From: an uncultured Collinsella sp.
Lineage (GTDB): Bacteria > Actinomycetota > Coriobacteriia > Coriobacteriales > Coriobacteriaceae
DNA: 11,701 bases
Reading direction: 5' to 3'
Assembly (NCBI GenBank): GCA_905204635.1
Contig: CAJLAN010000033.1
Span: forward strand, 1-11,701
Part shown: positions 1-7,339 of the stretch, piece after piece
Position numbering within the stretch: position 1 is the first letter of the stretch
How the letters are laid out: every line of letters begins with the position of its first letter
Notes under the pieces: model-generated
What the model saw: the letters and a program-made list of their open reading frames with translations, nothing else
Told to the model about the DNA's origin: nothing
Database searches by the model: none
Translations under genes and position numbers: made by a program

Positions 1-405
1 TCGGCTCGACTCCAGGCGCGTGCACGAGCCGCGCATAATACCCAGGCCATTGACCCAGGGACCGCCAGCCTGCTCGGGAGCGTTTCCGTCCGCAACCGCG
101 CCCTCGTCCGCCGGCACGCCCTCGTTGCCGCGCTCAAAAAATAGCTGAAGGCCCAGGCAGATGCCGAGCAGCGGAGTTCCAGCGGCGACGGCATCGAGCA
201 CGGCCGTCTCCTCGCCGCTCTGGCGCATAAAGGCAATCGCGTCATAGAACGCGCCCACGCCCGGAATGACCAGGCCGTCGGCGTTGCGGATCTGCTCCGG
301 ATTGTCCGACGTGCAGGCGGCGGCACCGGCGCGTGCAAGCCCGCGCCCGACGCTCGACAAGTTGCCCTTGTGGTAGTCGACCACCACGATCTTCGGTTCG
401 CCCAC
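1..405 (-). CDS. hisH: HisH, glutamine amidotransferase subunit of imidazole glycerol phosphate synthase (3' part missing)
   Basis: HisH hydrolyses glutamine and passes ammonia to HisF, which forms imidazole glycerol phosphate and AICAR in histidine synthesis. The reading frame gives 135 residues before leaving the window. Seen directly: an N-terminal VVDYHKGNLSSV segment, the PGVGAF oxyanion-strand motif, and the class I amidotransferase nucleophile elbow GICLGLQLFFE, whose Cys is the catalytic nucleophile. The catalytic His/Glu pair would lie in the missing C-terminal third. The start is a GTG at 405 with a GGAGG-type ribosome-binding site five bases upstream. It follows hisB by 45 bp that contain a small hairpin. 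The region around residues 100-120 (EGVPADEGAVADGNAPEQAG) looks like a short acidic insertion compared with typical HisH. The family call is firm. Confidence 0.93.
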   Translation of the reverse strand, partial: MGEPKIVVVDYHKGNLSSVGRGLARAGAAACTSDNPEQIRNADGLVIPGVGAFYDAIAFMRQSGEETAVLDAVAAGTPLLGICLGLQLFFERGNEGVPADEGAVADGNAPEQAGGPWVNGLGIMRGSCTRLESSR

Positions 406-429
406 GCGACCCTCCCTTTTCCCATTCAA

Positions 430-452
430 AACCTGCCAAAAAGGGGCAGGTT
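430..452 (-). other. Hairpin between hisB and hisH, overlapping the hisB stop codon
   Basis: A perfect 8-bp inverted repeat, AACCTGCC and GGCAGGTT, is separated by 7 bases. The hisB-proximal arm includes two bases of the TAA stop. On the transcribed strand the stem is followed by TTGAATGGG, not a T-run, so it is not a convincing terminator. It may be a weak attenuator, an RNA-processing site or a 3'-end stabiliser between hisB and hisH. Confidence 0.45.
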
Positions 453-1038
453 ACAGTGAGCCCTTGGTGCTGGGGATGCCCTGCACGCGGGGATCGAGCT
501 CGCAGGCGTGGCGCATCGTGCGGCCCACGGCCTTAAAGGCGGCCTCGATAATGTGATGCGAGTTGTCACCCGCCAGTTCGCGCACGTGCAGCGTGAGCTT
601 GGCATCGCGTGCGAAGGCATAGAAGAATTCAACGGCCAGCTCGGTATCGAAGCTGCCCACGCGCTCGGTCGGCACGGGCAGCTCGCAGTAGGCCTGGCCG
701 CGACCCGAAATGTCCACGGCAGCCATCACGAGCGTCTCGTCCATGGCAATCGCCGCGTCGGCAAAGCGCGTAATGCCCGCCTTGTCGCCCAGCGCCTTGC
801 AAAATGCCTCGCCCAGCACAATGCCCGTGTCCTCGACGGTGTGATGCGCGTCGACCTCAACGTCGCCTACCGCATGCACCGTCAAATCAAACAGTCCATG
901 GCGACCAAAGGCGTTGAGCATATGGTCGAAAAACGGTACGCCGGTCGAGATATCGCACACGCCGCTTCCGTCCAGGTCGAGCTTGACGACAATGTCGGTC
1001 TCACCCGTCTTGCGGGTCACCTCGGCATAACGGCCCAT
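451..1038 (-). CDS. hisB: HisB, imidazoleglycerol-phosphate dehydratase
   Basis: This enzyme dehydrates imidazole glycerol phosphate to imidazole acetol phosphate, the step before HisC. The 195-residue protein has the normal length of the monofunctional enzyme and carries no phosphatase domain. Diagnostic motifs are visible: FDHML at residues 37-41, and the two manganese-binding signatures DAHHTVED (63-70) and NSHHIIEAAFKA (159-170), which supply the paired histidines and glutamates of the metal sites. The start ATG follows the hisC stop with no intervening base (TAGATG). Its ribosome-binding site, AAGGAGGAG, lies within the last codons of hisC, so translation of the two genes is probably coupled. 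Confidence 0.97.
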   Translation of the reverse strand: MGRYAEVTRKTGETDIVVKLDLDGSGVCDISTGVPFFDHMLNAFGRHGLFDLTVHAVGDVEVDAHHTVEDTGIVLGEAFCKALGDKAGITRFADAAIAMDETLVMAAVDISGRGQAYCELPVPTERVGSFDTELAVEFFYAFARDAKLTLHVRELAGDNSHHIIEAAFKAVGRTMRHACELDPRVQGIPSTKGSL

Positions 1039-2154
1039 CTACATCTCCTCCTTCACCAGCGCGGCAAACGCGGCCAGCACCTCATCGTTTTCCTGCGGGG
1101 TGCCCACGGTAATGCGCAGACAGTCCGCAAGCCCCGGTGCGTAGCTAAAGTCGCGCACCAAAATCGAATACTCGTCGCGCAGGCGCTCACGCACGCGCGT
1201 GGCATGCGGCGTGCGCACGAGCACAAAGTTCGCCGCGCCCGGCCATGCCTCCACAGGCGGGCCCTCGGCAGCCATTGCGCGCAGGGCGCACAGCTCGCGC
1301 TCGCGCTCGGATGCGACCTGCGCCACCACGGGCGTGTACGCATCGCGGGCACGCACGCAGGCAAGCGCGGTTGCCTGGCTCAGCACGTTGACCGAATAGA
1401 TCTGGCGAATCGCCGCGAACACGTCGATGACCTCGGGTGCCGCAATCACATAACCCAGACGCGTGCCGGCGGCGCCAAACGCCTTGGACAGCGTATGCAG
1501 AATCACCAGGTTGGGGTGCTCGGCGATAAGGCCTTGCGCCGTGGTGGCCGCGCCAAACGAATCGTCGGCAAACTCAACGTAGGCTTCGTCGACCATTACC
1601 ATGCCGGGGCACGCATCGCACAGCGCTGCGACAAAGTCGAGCGGCGCCACGTCGCCCGTGGGGTTATTGGGCGAGGTCACGATTGCCAGGTTGCGCTCGG
1701 GCGCCGCCGCGAGCACGGCTGCCTGGTCGAGCTCAAAGGTCGCGGGGTCGCGCCACACGTCGCGCACCTCGGTCTGGCAGAGCGACGCAAAGAACGCGTA
1801 CTCGCTAAAGCACGGCGGGCAGTTGAGCAGGGTCCGCCCCGCGCCGCCAAACGCCAGCAGGTAGTTATAGAGCAGCTCGTCGCCGCCGTTACCCACGCAG
1901 ATGTTCTCGCGCGCCACGCCATGCCAGGCAGCAAGCTCGTCGCGCAGCACGTTGGACATGGGATCGGGATAGCGGTTGAGCGGTGTGGCAGCCAAGGCGG
2001 CGTCGACCGCCTCGCGCACGCCAGCCGGCACGGGATAGGTGTTCTCGTTGGCCGAAAGATTGATGCGCGTGGGCGTAAAGTTAGGATCGTAGGGCTCAAT
2101 ACCGGCCAGGTAAGGCTGGACGAGCTCCTTCATACGGGGCGTGAGCTCGGCCAT
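1039..2154 (-). CDS. hisC: HisC, histidinol-phosphate aminotransferase
   Basis: A PLP-dependent fold-type I aminotransferase that converts imidazole acetol phosphate and glutamate to histidinol phosphate. The protein is 371 residues from the chosen start. Visible hallmarks are SANENTYPVP near residue 34 (substrate side), the SPNNPTG motif (161-167), VDEAYVEF with the PLP-contacting Asp189, the Schiff-base lysine Lys224 in TLSKAFGAAGTRLGY, and the substrate-carboxylate Arg347 in LRITVGT. The frame is open upstream to 2253, but the ATG at 2154 (MAELTPRMKE) is chosen. It has a good AAGGAGG site six bases upstream, and the extra residues would be read from inside hisD. Only one base separates it from the hisD stop. 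Confidence 0.96.
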   Translation of the reverse strand: MAELTPRMKELVQPYLAGIEPYDPNFTPTRINLSANENTYPVPAGVREAVDAALAATPLNRYPDPMSNVLRDELAAWHGVARENICVGNGGDELLYNYLLAFGGAGRTLLNCPPCFSEYAFFASLCQTEVRDVWRDPATFELDQAAVLAAAPERNLAIVTSPNNPTGDVAPLDFVAALCDACPGMVMVDEAYVEFADDSFGAATTAQGLIAEHPNLVILHTLSKAFGAAGTRLGYVIAAPEVIDVFAAIRQIYSVNVLSQATALACVRARDAYTPVVAQVASERERELCALRAMAAEGPPVEAWPGAANFVLVRTPHATRVRERLRDEYSILVRDFSYAPGLADCLRITVGTPQENDEVLAAFAALVKEEM

Positions 2155-2155
2155 A

Positions 2156-3592
2156 TTAGGCCTCCTTGCCAGTCGCGCCAACGCCATCCGCGCCCGCAGC
2201 CGCCAGGTCCACACCCTCGGCAACCGTCGCCACGGCATCTCCCGGCCAGGCAACCTTGGTCAGGTCGGCCGCGGCGAGCGACTCGGCGCTCACGGCATCC
2301 TCGCCCTGCTCCAACACGCGGCGACGCAGTGCGGTGGAAAGCGCGTGTGCCCACAGGCCCTCGGCCTCGGCCAAACGCTGCGTAGCGGGAGCGTCCGAGA
2401 GCAGGCCCTCGGGCGTATAGCAAATGACACTTGAGCGCTTGACGAACTCCTCCACCGAAAGCGGGTTGGAGAACATGGCCGTGCCGCCGGTCGGCAGCGT
2501 GTGATTGGGGCCGGCAACGTAATCGCCGAGCGGCTCGGAGCTCCAAGCGCCCACAAAGATGGCGCCGGCGTTGCGAATGCCGCCGAGCAGGCCCATCGCG
2601 TCCTTGCAGTGCAGCTCCAGGTGCTCGGGCGCCACGGTGTTCACCGCCTCGACGGCGGCAGCCATGTCAGCGGCCACCACGATGGTACCCTCATTGTCGA
2701 GCGAAGCGCGCGTGATCTCGGCGCGTGGCGACTGCGCTACCAGGATGTCGATACCCGCCTCGACCTCACGCGCAAACCGCTCGTCGCAGGTCACCAGATA
2801 GCAGGCCGCCAGCGGATCGTGCTCGGCCTGGGCCATCAGGTCGGCCGCGACCACCATGGGCTTGGCCGTGGCGTCAGCCAGCACGCAGACCTCGGAGGGA
2901 CCGGCGACCATATCGATACCCACGTCACCCGAGACAATCTGTTTGGCAGCGGCGACGAAGGCGTTGCCCGGGCCGGTGATCTTGTCGACACGCGGAATGG
3001 TCTCGGTGCCGTACGCCAGCGCGGCCACGGCCTGGGCGCCGCCCACCATATAGATCTCGTCCACGCCTCCGAGCTTGGCAGCCGCAAGCGTATACGGGCT
3101 GATCAGGCCATCTTTTTGCGGCGGAGTCACCATGACCACGCGCTTGACGCCGGCCACCTTGGCGGGAATGGCGTTCATGAGCACGGTGGAGGGATACTGC
3201 GCGCGACCGCCCGGCACGTAGATGCCAGCCGCGGCAAGCGGGGTCACTTTAACGCCGAGCATTGTGCCGTCCGGGCGCGTGGTAAACCAGCTCTGCTCGA
3301 CCTCGCGCTGGTGGAACTCGCGAATCTGGCGCGCGGCCTTCTCAAGTGCGGCGACAAAGGCCGGATCGAGGCCTTCGAGCGCGGCATCGACCTGCTCCTG
3401 CGGCAGACGGAAGCTCTGCAGCTCAACGCCATCAAAACGCTGGCAATAATCGCGCACCGCGGCATCGCCGTTGGCGCGCACGTTGGCTACGATATCGCGG
3501 GCAGCGTCGACGATGTTTTGCGGCAGCACGCCCTTGCGGTTGAGCTGGTTGGTAACGAGGCGCTCACCGGGAGCAAGCTTGATGGTCTTCAT
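2156..3592 (-). CDS. hisD: HisD, histidinol dehydrogenase
   Basis: This enzyme catalyses the last two oxidations of the pathway, L-histidinol to L-histidine with NAD and a zinc ion. The residues expected from the E. coli enzyme can be placed: catalytic Glu323-His324 in VAPEHLEL, and zinc ligands Gln255 and His258 in LMAQAEHDP, Asp357 in [18 protein letters not shown], and His416 in EGLWAHALS. The family signature [11 protein letters not shown] is at 225-235. At 478 residues it is longer than the usual 430 or so. The excess is a low-complexity Ala/Val/Gly-rich C-terminal tail of roughly 45 residues after about residue 430. The final codons of that tail encode the hisC ribosome-binding site. 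The ATG at 3592 lies 105 bp after hisZG. Confidence 0.97.
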   Translation of the reverse strand: MKTIKLAPGERLVTNQLNRKGVLPQNIVDAARDIVANVRANGDAAVRDYCQRFDGVELQSFRLPQEQVDAALEGLDPAFVAALEKAARQIREFHQREVEQSWFTTRPDGTMLGVKVTPLAAAGIYVPGGRAQYPSTVLMNAIPAKVAGVKRVVMVTPPQKDGLISPYTLAAAKLGGVDEIYMVGGAQAVAALAYGTETIPRVDKITGPGNAFVAAAKQIVSGDVGIDMVAGPSEVCVLADATAKPMVVAADLMAQAEHDPLAACYLVTCDERFAREVEAGIDILVAQSPRAEITRASLDNEGTIVVAADMAAAVEAVNTVAPEHLELHCKDAMGLLGGIRNAGAIFVGAWSSEPLGDYVAGPNHTLPTGGTAMFSNPLSVEEFVKRSSVICYTPEGLLSDAPATQRLAEAEGLWAHALSTALRRRVLEQGEDAVSAESLAAADLTKVAWPGDAVATVAEGVDLAAAGADGVGATGKEA

Positions 3593-3620
3593 ATCGGTAT
3601 CCCCTATCGGTCGAGGTTGC

Positions 3621-3669
3621 GTTTGAAAAACGAAAGGCCGGGCGGCGGCGCCAATCGGCCCGCAGCCCG
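3621..3669 (-). terminator. GC-rich hairpin with T-rich tail between hisZG and hisD (possible partial terminator)
   Basis: Within the 105-bp gap, positions 3639-3669 can fold into a stem CGGGC + GCGG paired with CCGC + GCCCG. There is one mismatch, and a further inner GCC/GGC pair closes on a four-base loop. On the transcribed strand the stem is followed by GCCTTTCGTTTTTC, a broken T-run. This looks like an imperfect intrinsic terminator or attenuator inside the operon. No promoter-like sequence is obvious between it and hisD, so hisD expression probably relies on read-through. Confidence 0.45.
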
Positions 3670-3697
3670 TACGTTGGGGCGCCCGTGCGTGCTCGCG

Positions 3698-5413
3698 CTA
3701 TTGCGCCGAGCCCGCGACGGGCTCAAAATGCTTGTCCTTCACGGCAGCAGCCAGGCGATCTGCCAGATTACGCACGCGCGGATCCAAGCGAGCGGCACCC
3801 GGATTGACGAAGAAGCGCGCCGTGCAGTCCATAATGCGACCAGTAATAACCAGGTCGTTATCGCGCAGCGTGGCGCCCGTGGCGGTAATGTCCACGATAC
3901 GGTCGGTCATACCGACGATGGGGCCCAGCTCGATGTTGCCGTGCAGCGAAACGATATCGGCATTCACGCCGCGCTCGGCATACCAAGCGCTCGCGATGCG
4001 CGGGTACTTGGTGGCCACGCGAAGCGACCCGCGGCGGGCATAGTTGCGCTCGGCCTGGCCGGCGCGCCACGCGGGCTCCGCCTCGATAAACGTGCACAGG
4101 CCGTAGCCCAGATCGACCAGCTGCAGCAAGTTGAGGTCTGCCTCGATGAGCGAGTCCCAGCCACAGATGCCGCAATCGGCACCACCGCAGCCCACAAAGG
4201 CGGGCGCGTCGCTGGGACGCACGATGACAAACTCGATATCGCCGACCGTGCCCTCACCAGCACGCGTGTCGCGGCCGCGCACGATGAGGTGACGGCCGGG
4301 GTCGCGCAGCTCAGAGACGTCCAAGCCCGCGGCCTCGAGCACGTCGAGCGTGTCGGCCTTGAGCGAGCCCTTGGGCACGGCGATGCGCAGTGGACCCTCG
4401 GCGCCGCGGCCCACGGCATGGTCACCATCGGAAGCAGCGTCCTCGGCCGAGGTATGCGCGGCCTCCAGACGCTCGAGCGAAAAGGCAAAGCCCGCCGCCG
4501 GCACCTCGATGCCGTCGCCAAATGCGCCAGTAAAGATGGAGTCGTAGCGTCCGCCTGAACCGACCGGATCGGGCAAGCCGCCGGCATAGGCCTTAAAGAC
4601 CAGACCCGTGTAGTAATCAAACGAGTTCATGATGGAGAAGTCGAACGACAGCACCTGGGCGCCCTCGGGTGCCAGGCCCTCAACCAGGGCACGCAGCTCG
4701 CGCGTCAGCGGCGCGACGATACCGGCGGCCTCCAGCAGCGCGTCCACGCGGTCGAGTACCTCGGCACCGCCGTGCAGACGCGGCAGCTCGCTAATGGCGG
4801 CCTTGACGGCCTCGGGCTCGGCGCTTGCCGCCACGCGGGCATCGAGGCCCACAAAGTCGTTGGCGTGCACGCAGCGCAGGGCCTCGGCGGCCAGCTCGCG
4901 ATCCTCGCACGCCGCGAGCAGCTCCTTAAACGGACGCACGCTACCTGCGATAATGCGCGCATCGGGCAGCGCCAGCTTGCGCATAGCCTCCGCCACCAGC
5001 AAGACGATCTCGACATCGCCCGCGGTGTCGCCCGCGCCGATGAGCTCAAAACCCAACTGCGTAAACCAACGTGAGCCGCCGGCATTGCGCTGGCACTCGC
5101 GGACCACCGGCGCCTCGTAGCGCAGGCGCAGCGGCAGATCGGCCGCGCGCATGCGGGTCGAAACCAAGCGCACGATCGGCAGCGTGTTGTCGGGACGGAC
5201 CACCAGCAGGCGGCCGTCGTCATCAAAGAGCTTAAACGGCGTATCCGCGATGCGGCCGCCTTCCTCGAGCGAACCCTTGTCCTCGAGTAGCGGCGTCTCG
5301 ATCGGCAGGTAATGATGCTCCCTGAAACAGCCCTTCACCGTCAGCGCAATCTCCTCGCGCGCCTGAGCCTCCTCGGGCAATATGTCCCGGAATCCCCACG
5401 GTGTGGCCGTCAT
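3698..5413 (-). CDS. HisZ-HisG fusion: ATP phosphoribosyltransferase with its HisRS-like regulatory subunit in one chain
   Basis: ATP phosphoribosyltransferase condenses ATP and PRPP and is the feedback-inhibited first step of histidine synthesis. In short-form systems the catalytic HisG_S needs a separate HisZ partner, a catalytically dead paralogue of histidyl-tRNA synthetase. Here both lie in one uninterrupted 571-residue frame. Residues 1 to about 319 are HisZ-like: WGFRDILPEEA at the N-terminus, a motif-2-like RLRYEAPVVRE followed by WFTQLGFELIG, and a motif-3 region with FDYYTGLVFKAY and GSGGRYDSIF. An acidic Ala/Gly/Asp linker spans about 320-341. Residues 342-571 are HisG_S-like, from LRIAVPKGSL through the PRPP loop DITATGATL (508-516), with no long-form C-terminal regulatory domain. 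The start ATG has a GAGGAGG site nine bases upstream. An unusual Cys cluster (409, 414, 417) sits in the HisG part. Confidence 0.93.
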   Translation of the reverse strand: MTATPWGFRDILPEEAQAREEIALTVKGCFREHHYLPIETPLLEDKGSLEEGGRIADTPFKLFDDDGRLLVVRPDNTLPIVRLVSTRMRAADLPLRLRYEAPVVRECQRNAGGSRWFTQLGFELIGAGDTAGDVEIVLLVAEAMRKLALPDARIIAGSVRPFKELLAACEDRELAAEALRCVHANDFVGLDARVAASAEPEAVKAAISELPRLHGGAEVLDRVDALLEAAGIVAPLTRELRALVEGLAPEGAQVLSFDFSIMNSFDYYTGLVFKAYAGGLPDPVGSGGRYDSIFTGAFGDGIEVPAAGFAFSLERLEAAHTSAEDAASDGDHAVGRGAEGPLRIAVPKGSLKADTLDVLEAAGLDVSELRDPGRHLIVRGRDTRAGEGTVGDIEFVIVRPSDAPAFVGCGGADCGICGWDSLIEADLNLLQLVDLGYGLCTFIEAEPAWRAGQAERNYARRGSLRVATKYPRIASAWYAERGVNADIVSLHGNIELGPIVGMTDRIVDITATGATLRDNDLVITGRIMDCTARFFVNPGAARLDPRVRNLADRLAAAVKDKHFEPVAGSAQ

Positions 5414-5450
5414 CTGGTGAGCCTCCTCATGCTGCGTTTCATATAGAACG

Positions 5451-5478
5451 GAAGACCGGCATAGCTCCGCCGGTCTTC
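5451..5478 (-). other. 10-bp perfect hairpin upstream of hisZG: leader hairpin or terminator of the upstream sugar operon
   Basis: GAAGACCGGC and GCCGGTCTTC form a perfect 10-bp stem with an 8-base loop, midway between the epimerase stop and the hisZG start. On the transcribed strand it is followed by CGTTCTATATG, only weakly T-rich. It could therefore be a modest terminator for the preceding operon, or a secondary structure near the 5' end of the his transcript. No short ORF with a run of histidine codons and no T-box-like sequence was found nearby. Confidence 0.5.
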
Positions 5479-5488
5479 TGGGTACTTT

Positions 5489-5494
5489 AGCATA
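5489..5494 (-). promoter_or_regulatory. Weak candidate -10 box for the his operon
   Basis: TATGCT on the minus strand is the best -10-like hexamer in the 169-bp gap before hisZG. No good -35 lies 16-18 bp upstream (the sequence there is around GATTTT). If used, transcription would start just before the 10-bp hairpin and place it in the leader. The rest of the gap (5495-5582) shows nothing else I can support. Confidence 0.22.
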
Positions 5495-5582
5495 CTAGAG
5501 TGCTTGCGGGGAAAATCCGTCGCAGCCGCTCACGCCGTATTCATTTGGAAACATAGGGCAGATCGCCGCAACCCAACCCCAC

Positions 5583-6419
5583 CTAGGCGCCAATCGCACG
5601 ACGATACTCTGCCATTACCTGTGCATCGGCAGCTGCGGGGTCGGCAAAATAGCGCCCGTCATAGGTCTCGGCCGAAACAACTCCGCGATAGCCGCGCGCC
5701 ACCAGTCTATCCAGGTCGGCGCGCATATCGCGGTCGCCGTCACCCCAGGCAAGATGCGTCGTGCCATCTGCCGCAACATCGACAAAATGCACGTGGGCGA
5801 CATCATCGCCAAGCAGATCGAAATAATCGTCGATGGTATCCCCCGCCACCGCCATAGCGCCCAAATCCAGACACGCCTTAAGTGCCGGATGATCAACTGC
5901 CTCGATCATGCGCTTCGTGTCGGCCGCCGAGTTCACAATCATCGACTCAACCGGCTGTAGGGCCTCGAGTACCAGTCGCACGCCGCGCTCTCCCGCATGC
6001 TCGGCAATCGCACGCAACATCGAAGCGCTGCGACCCCACGCGTCCTCGATCGGCTCGTTCAAAAATGCCCAGCCGCTCGAGACCATGACCTGCTCGGCTC
6101 CAAGTTCCGCCGCAATATCTACAACGTTCTTAAAATACGCGAGTGTGCGGGCACGTGCCTCATTCCCGCGCGCCGCGATATTCCACGGCTTGGGGTTGTT
6201 CTGTTCGGGACAAAGTCCCACAATCCGAACCCCATACCGCTGTGACAGCTCCCGCACCTGCTCGAGCGAATCGTATCCATGGCAATCGACATACAGATGC
6301 ATCGCTCCGGTCCAAAGCTCGCAACACGTGTAACCCGAGGCCGCTGCCGAAGAAAAGAATTCCTCAAGGTCAAAATAACGATGGCTGATATTCATGACGG
6401 CAAGCTGCGGATACTCCAT
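5583..6419 (-). CDS. FrlC-like sugar epimerase/isomerase (xylose-isomerase-like TIM barrel)
   Basis: A 278-residue member of the AP-endonuclease-2/xylose-isomerase-like TIM-barrel family, which holds divalent-metal sugar epimerases. It resembles E. coli FrlC (fructoselysine 3-epimerase) along much of its length as I recall that sequence: SHRYFDLEEF near the start, GYTCCELW (29-36), IVGLCPEQN (67-75), WGRSASMLRAIAEHA, and VLEALQPVESMIVN (150-163). Likely metal ligands are Glu152, Asp185 (CLDLG), His211 (HVHFVD) and Glu251 (SAETYD), the usual E-D-H-E set. A GTG at 6428 would add three residues, but the ATG at 6419 is preferred because AAAGGTGG sits at the right distance before it, while the GTG overlaps that site. 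It is the last gene of the PTS operon, 83 bp after EIID. Substrate is inferred, not shown. Confidence 0.82.
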   Translation of the reverse strand: MEYPQLAVMNISHRYFDLEEFFSSAAASGYTCCELWTGAMHLYVDCHGYDSLEQVRELSQRYGVRIVGLCPEQNNPKPWNIAARGNEARARTLAYFKNVVDIAAELGAEQVMVSSGWAFLNEPIEDAWGRSASMLRAIAEHAGERGVRLVLEALQPVESMIVNSAADTKRMIEAVDHPALKACLDLGAMAVAGDTIDDYFDLLGDDVAHVHFVDVAADGTTHLAWGDGDRDMRADLDRLVARGYRGVVSAETYDGRYFADPAAADAQVMAEYRRAIGA

Positions 6420-6436
6420 CTTGTCCACCTTTCGGC

Positions 6437-6470
6437 AAAAGGGCGCCGCAGCACAGTGTGCGCGACGCCC
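6437..6470 (-). terminator. Strong hairpin between PTS EIID and the epimerase gene, short T-tract
   Basis: Positions 6441-6470 fold into a 9-bp stem (GGGCGTCGC with GCGGCGCCC, one G-T wobble) continued by GCAC/GTGC after a one-base bulge, closing on a 3-base loop. On the transcribed strand it is followed by TTTTGCC. The stem is stable, but only four T's follow, so partial termination or protection of the upstream PTS mRNA is more likely than a full stop. No promoter fits between it and the epimerase start. Confidence 0.55.
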
Positions 6471-6502
6471 CCTCTTACATTGTTCTCATTATGACGGATA
6501 CT

Positions 6503-7339
6503 CTACTGGACACCAAGCACTCCAAAGAACGCGCCGGCGATACTCACGAGCAGGATCACGAGCATGATGAGCAGCGGATTCATCTTCTTCTTGAGCATGA
6601 GATAGACGATTCCAAACAGCCCCATCGTGACAAAGCCCGGGAAGATTCCGTTGAGCAGCTCGGCCAGCGTCTGAGCACCATCGCCCGCGCCGACCATGAG
6701 CGGAATGTCCACGGTGACCATCTCCATGGTCATAGCACCGATCACCATGGCGCCCATGATAGAGGCCATCTTGACGATCGTGTCCATAATGCCCGATTCC
6801 TGGACCTTGCTGATCATGTCCGAGCCAAAGCGATATCCCACAAACGTCAGCAGGTAACGGATGATGTAGTGAGGAACGTTGAACACGAGCAGGAACAAAA
6901 TCGGGCCAAGAATAGAGCCCTGCAGCGCCAGCGACGTGCCGACACCCGTCGCCAAAATTCGCAGCGTGCCCCAGTAGAAGGCATCGCCCACGCCGGACAG
7001 CGGCCCCATCAAAGCAAGCTTGACATTAGAGATTGCACTCGTGTCAAAGCTATCGTCAGTAGCGTTGACCTCCTCCATTGCAGCGGCGATGGACATGGGG
7101 AGCGTCGAGATGTACGGCGTGACGTTATAGAGCTCCATATGGCGCTTAAGGGCGGCCTTAAAGTCCGCATCCTGCGGATACAGCTTGCGCAGGATCGGCA
7201 TAAGGGCCCACATAAAGCCGATATGGCCCATACGCTCGTAGTTCCAGGAATGCTCATAGGGAATCGAGCGCCAGAACAGCTTCTTAAGATCTGCGCGGGA
7301 AATCAGCCCGTCGTAAGAAGACTCAAACTTAAAACTCAT
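6503..7339 (-). CDS. PTS EIID component, mannose/fructose/sorbose family
   Basis: One of the two membrane subunits that translocate the sugar in mannose-family PTS permeases. The 278-residue protein has the family's layout: a polar N-terminal half (LFWRSIPYEHSWNYERMG near 21-38; LPMSIAAAMEE near 80-90), the conserved GPLSGVGDAFYWGTLR segment (112-127), and a hydrophobic C-terminal part ending LLIMLVILLVSIAGAFF. The frame is open upstream to 7405, but the ATG at 7339 (MSFKFESSYDG) is chosen. It matches the family N-terminus and follows a GGGAG site. This start overlaps the end of the EIIC gene by 11 bases, which points to translational coupling. Confidence 0.94.
   Translation of the reverse strand: MSFKFESSYDGLISRADLKKLFWRSIPYEHSWNYERMGHIGFMWALMPILRKLYPQDADFKAALKRHMELYNVTPYISTLPMSIAAAMEEVNATDDSFDTSAISNVKLALMGPLSGVGDAFYWGTLRILATGVGTSLALQGSILGPILFLLVFNVPHYIIRYLLTFVGYRFGSDMISKVQESGIMDTIVKMASIMGAMVIGAMTMEMVTVDIPLMVGAGDGAQTLAELLNGIFPGFVTMGLFGIVYLMLKKKMNPLLIMLVILLVSIAGAFFGVLGVQ

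Noticed and set aside
508..2385. A 625-codon plus-strand open frame opposite hisB and hisC
   Set aside because: It lies antisense to two firmly identified enzymes. Its product is rich in Arg, His, Gly and Ala with no recognisable domain, as expected from the complement of GC-biased codons.
2501..4558. A 685-codon plus-strand open frame opposite hisD and hisZG
   Set aside because: It is antisense to hisD and the HisG half of the fusion, spans the gap between them, and shows no domain or ribosome-binding logic. It is a composition artefact.
5500..5582. Short ORF before hisZG as a histidine attenuation leader peptide
   Set aside because: The frame beginning ATG TTT CCA has no histidine codons, and no ribosome-binding site was evident before it.
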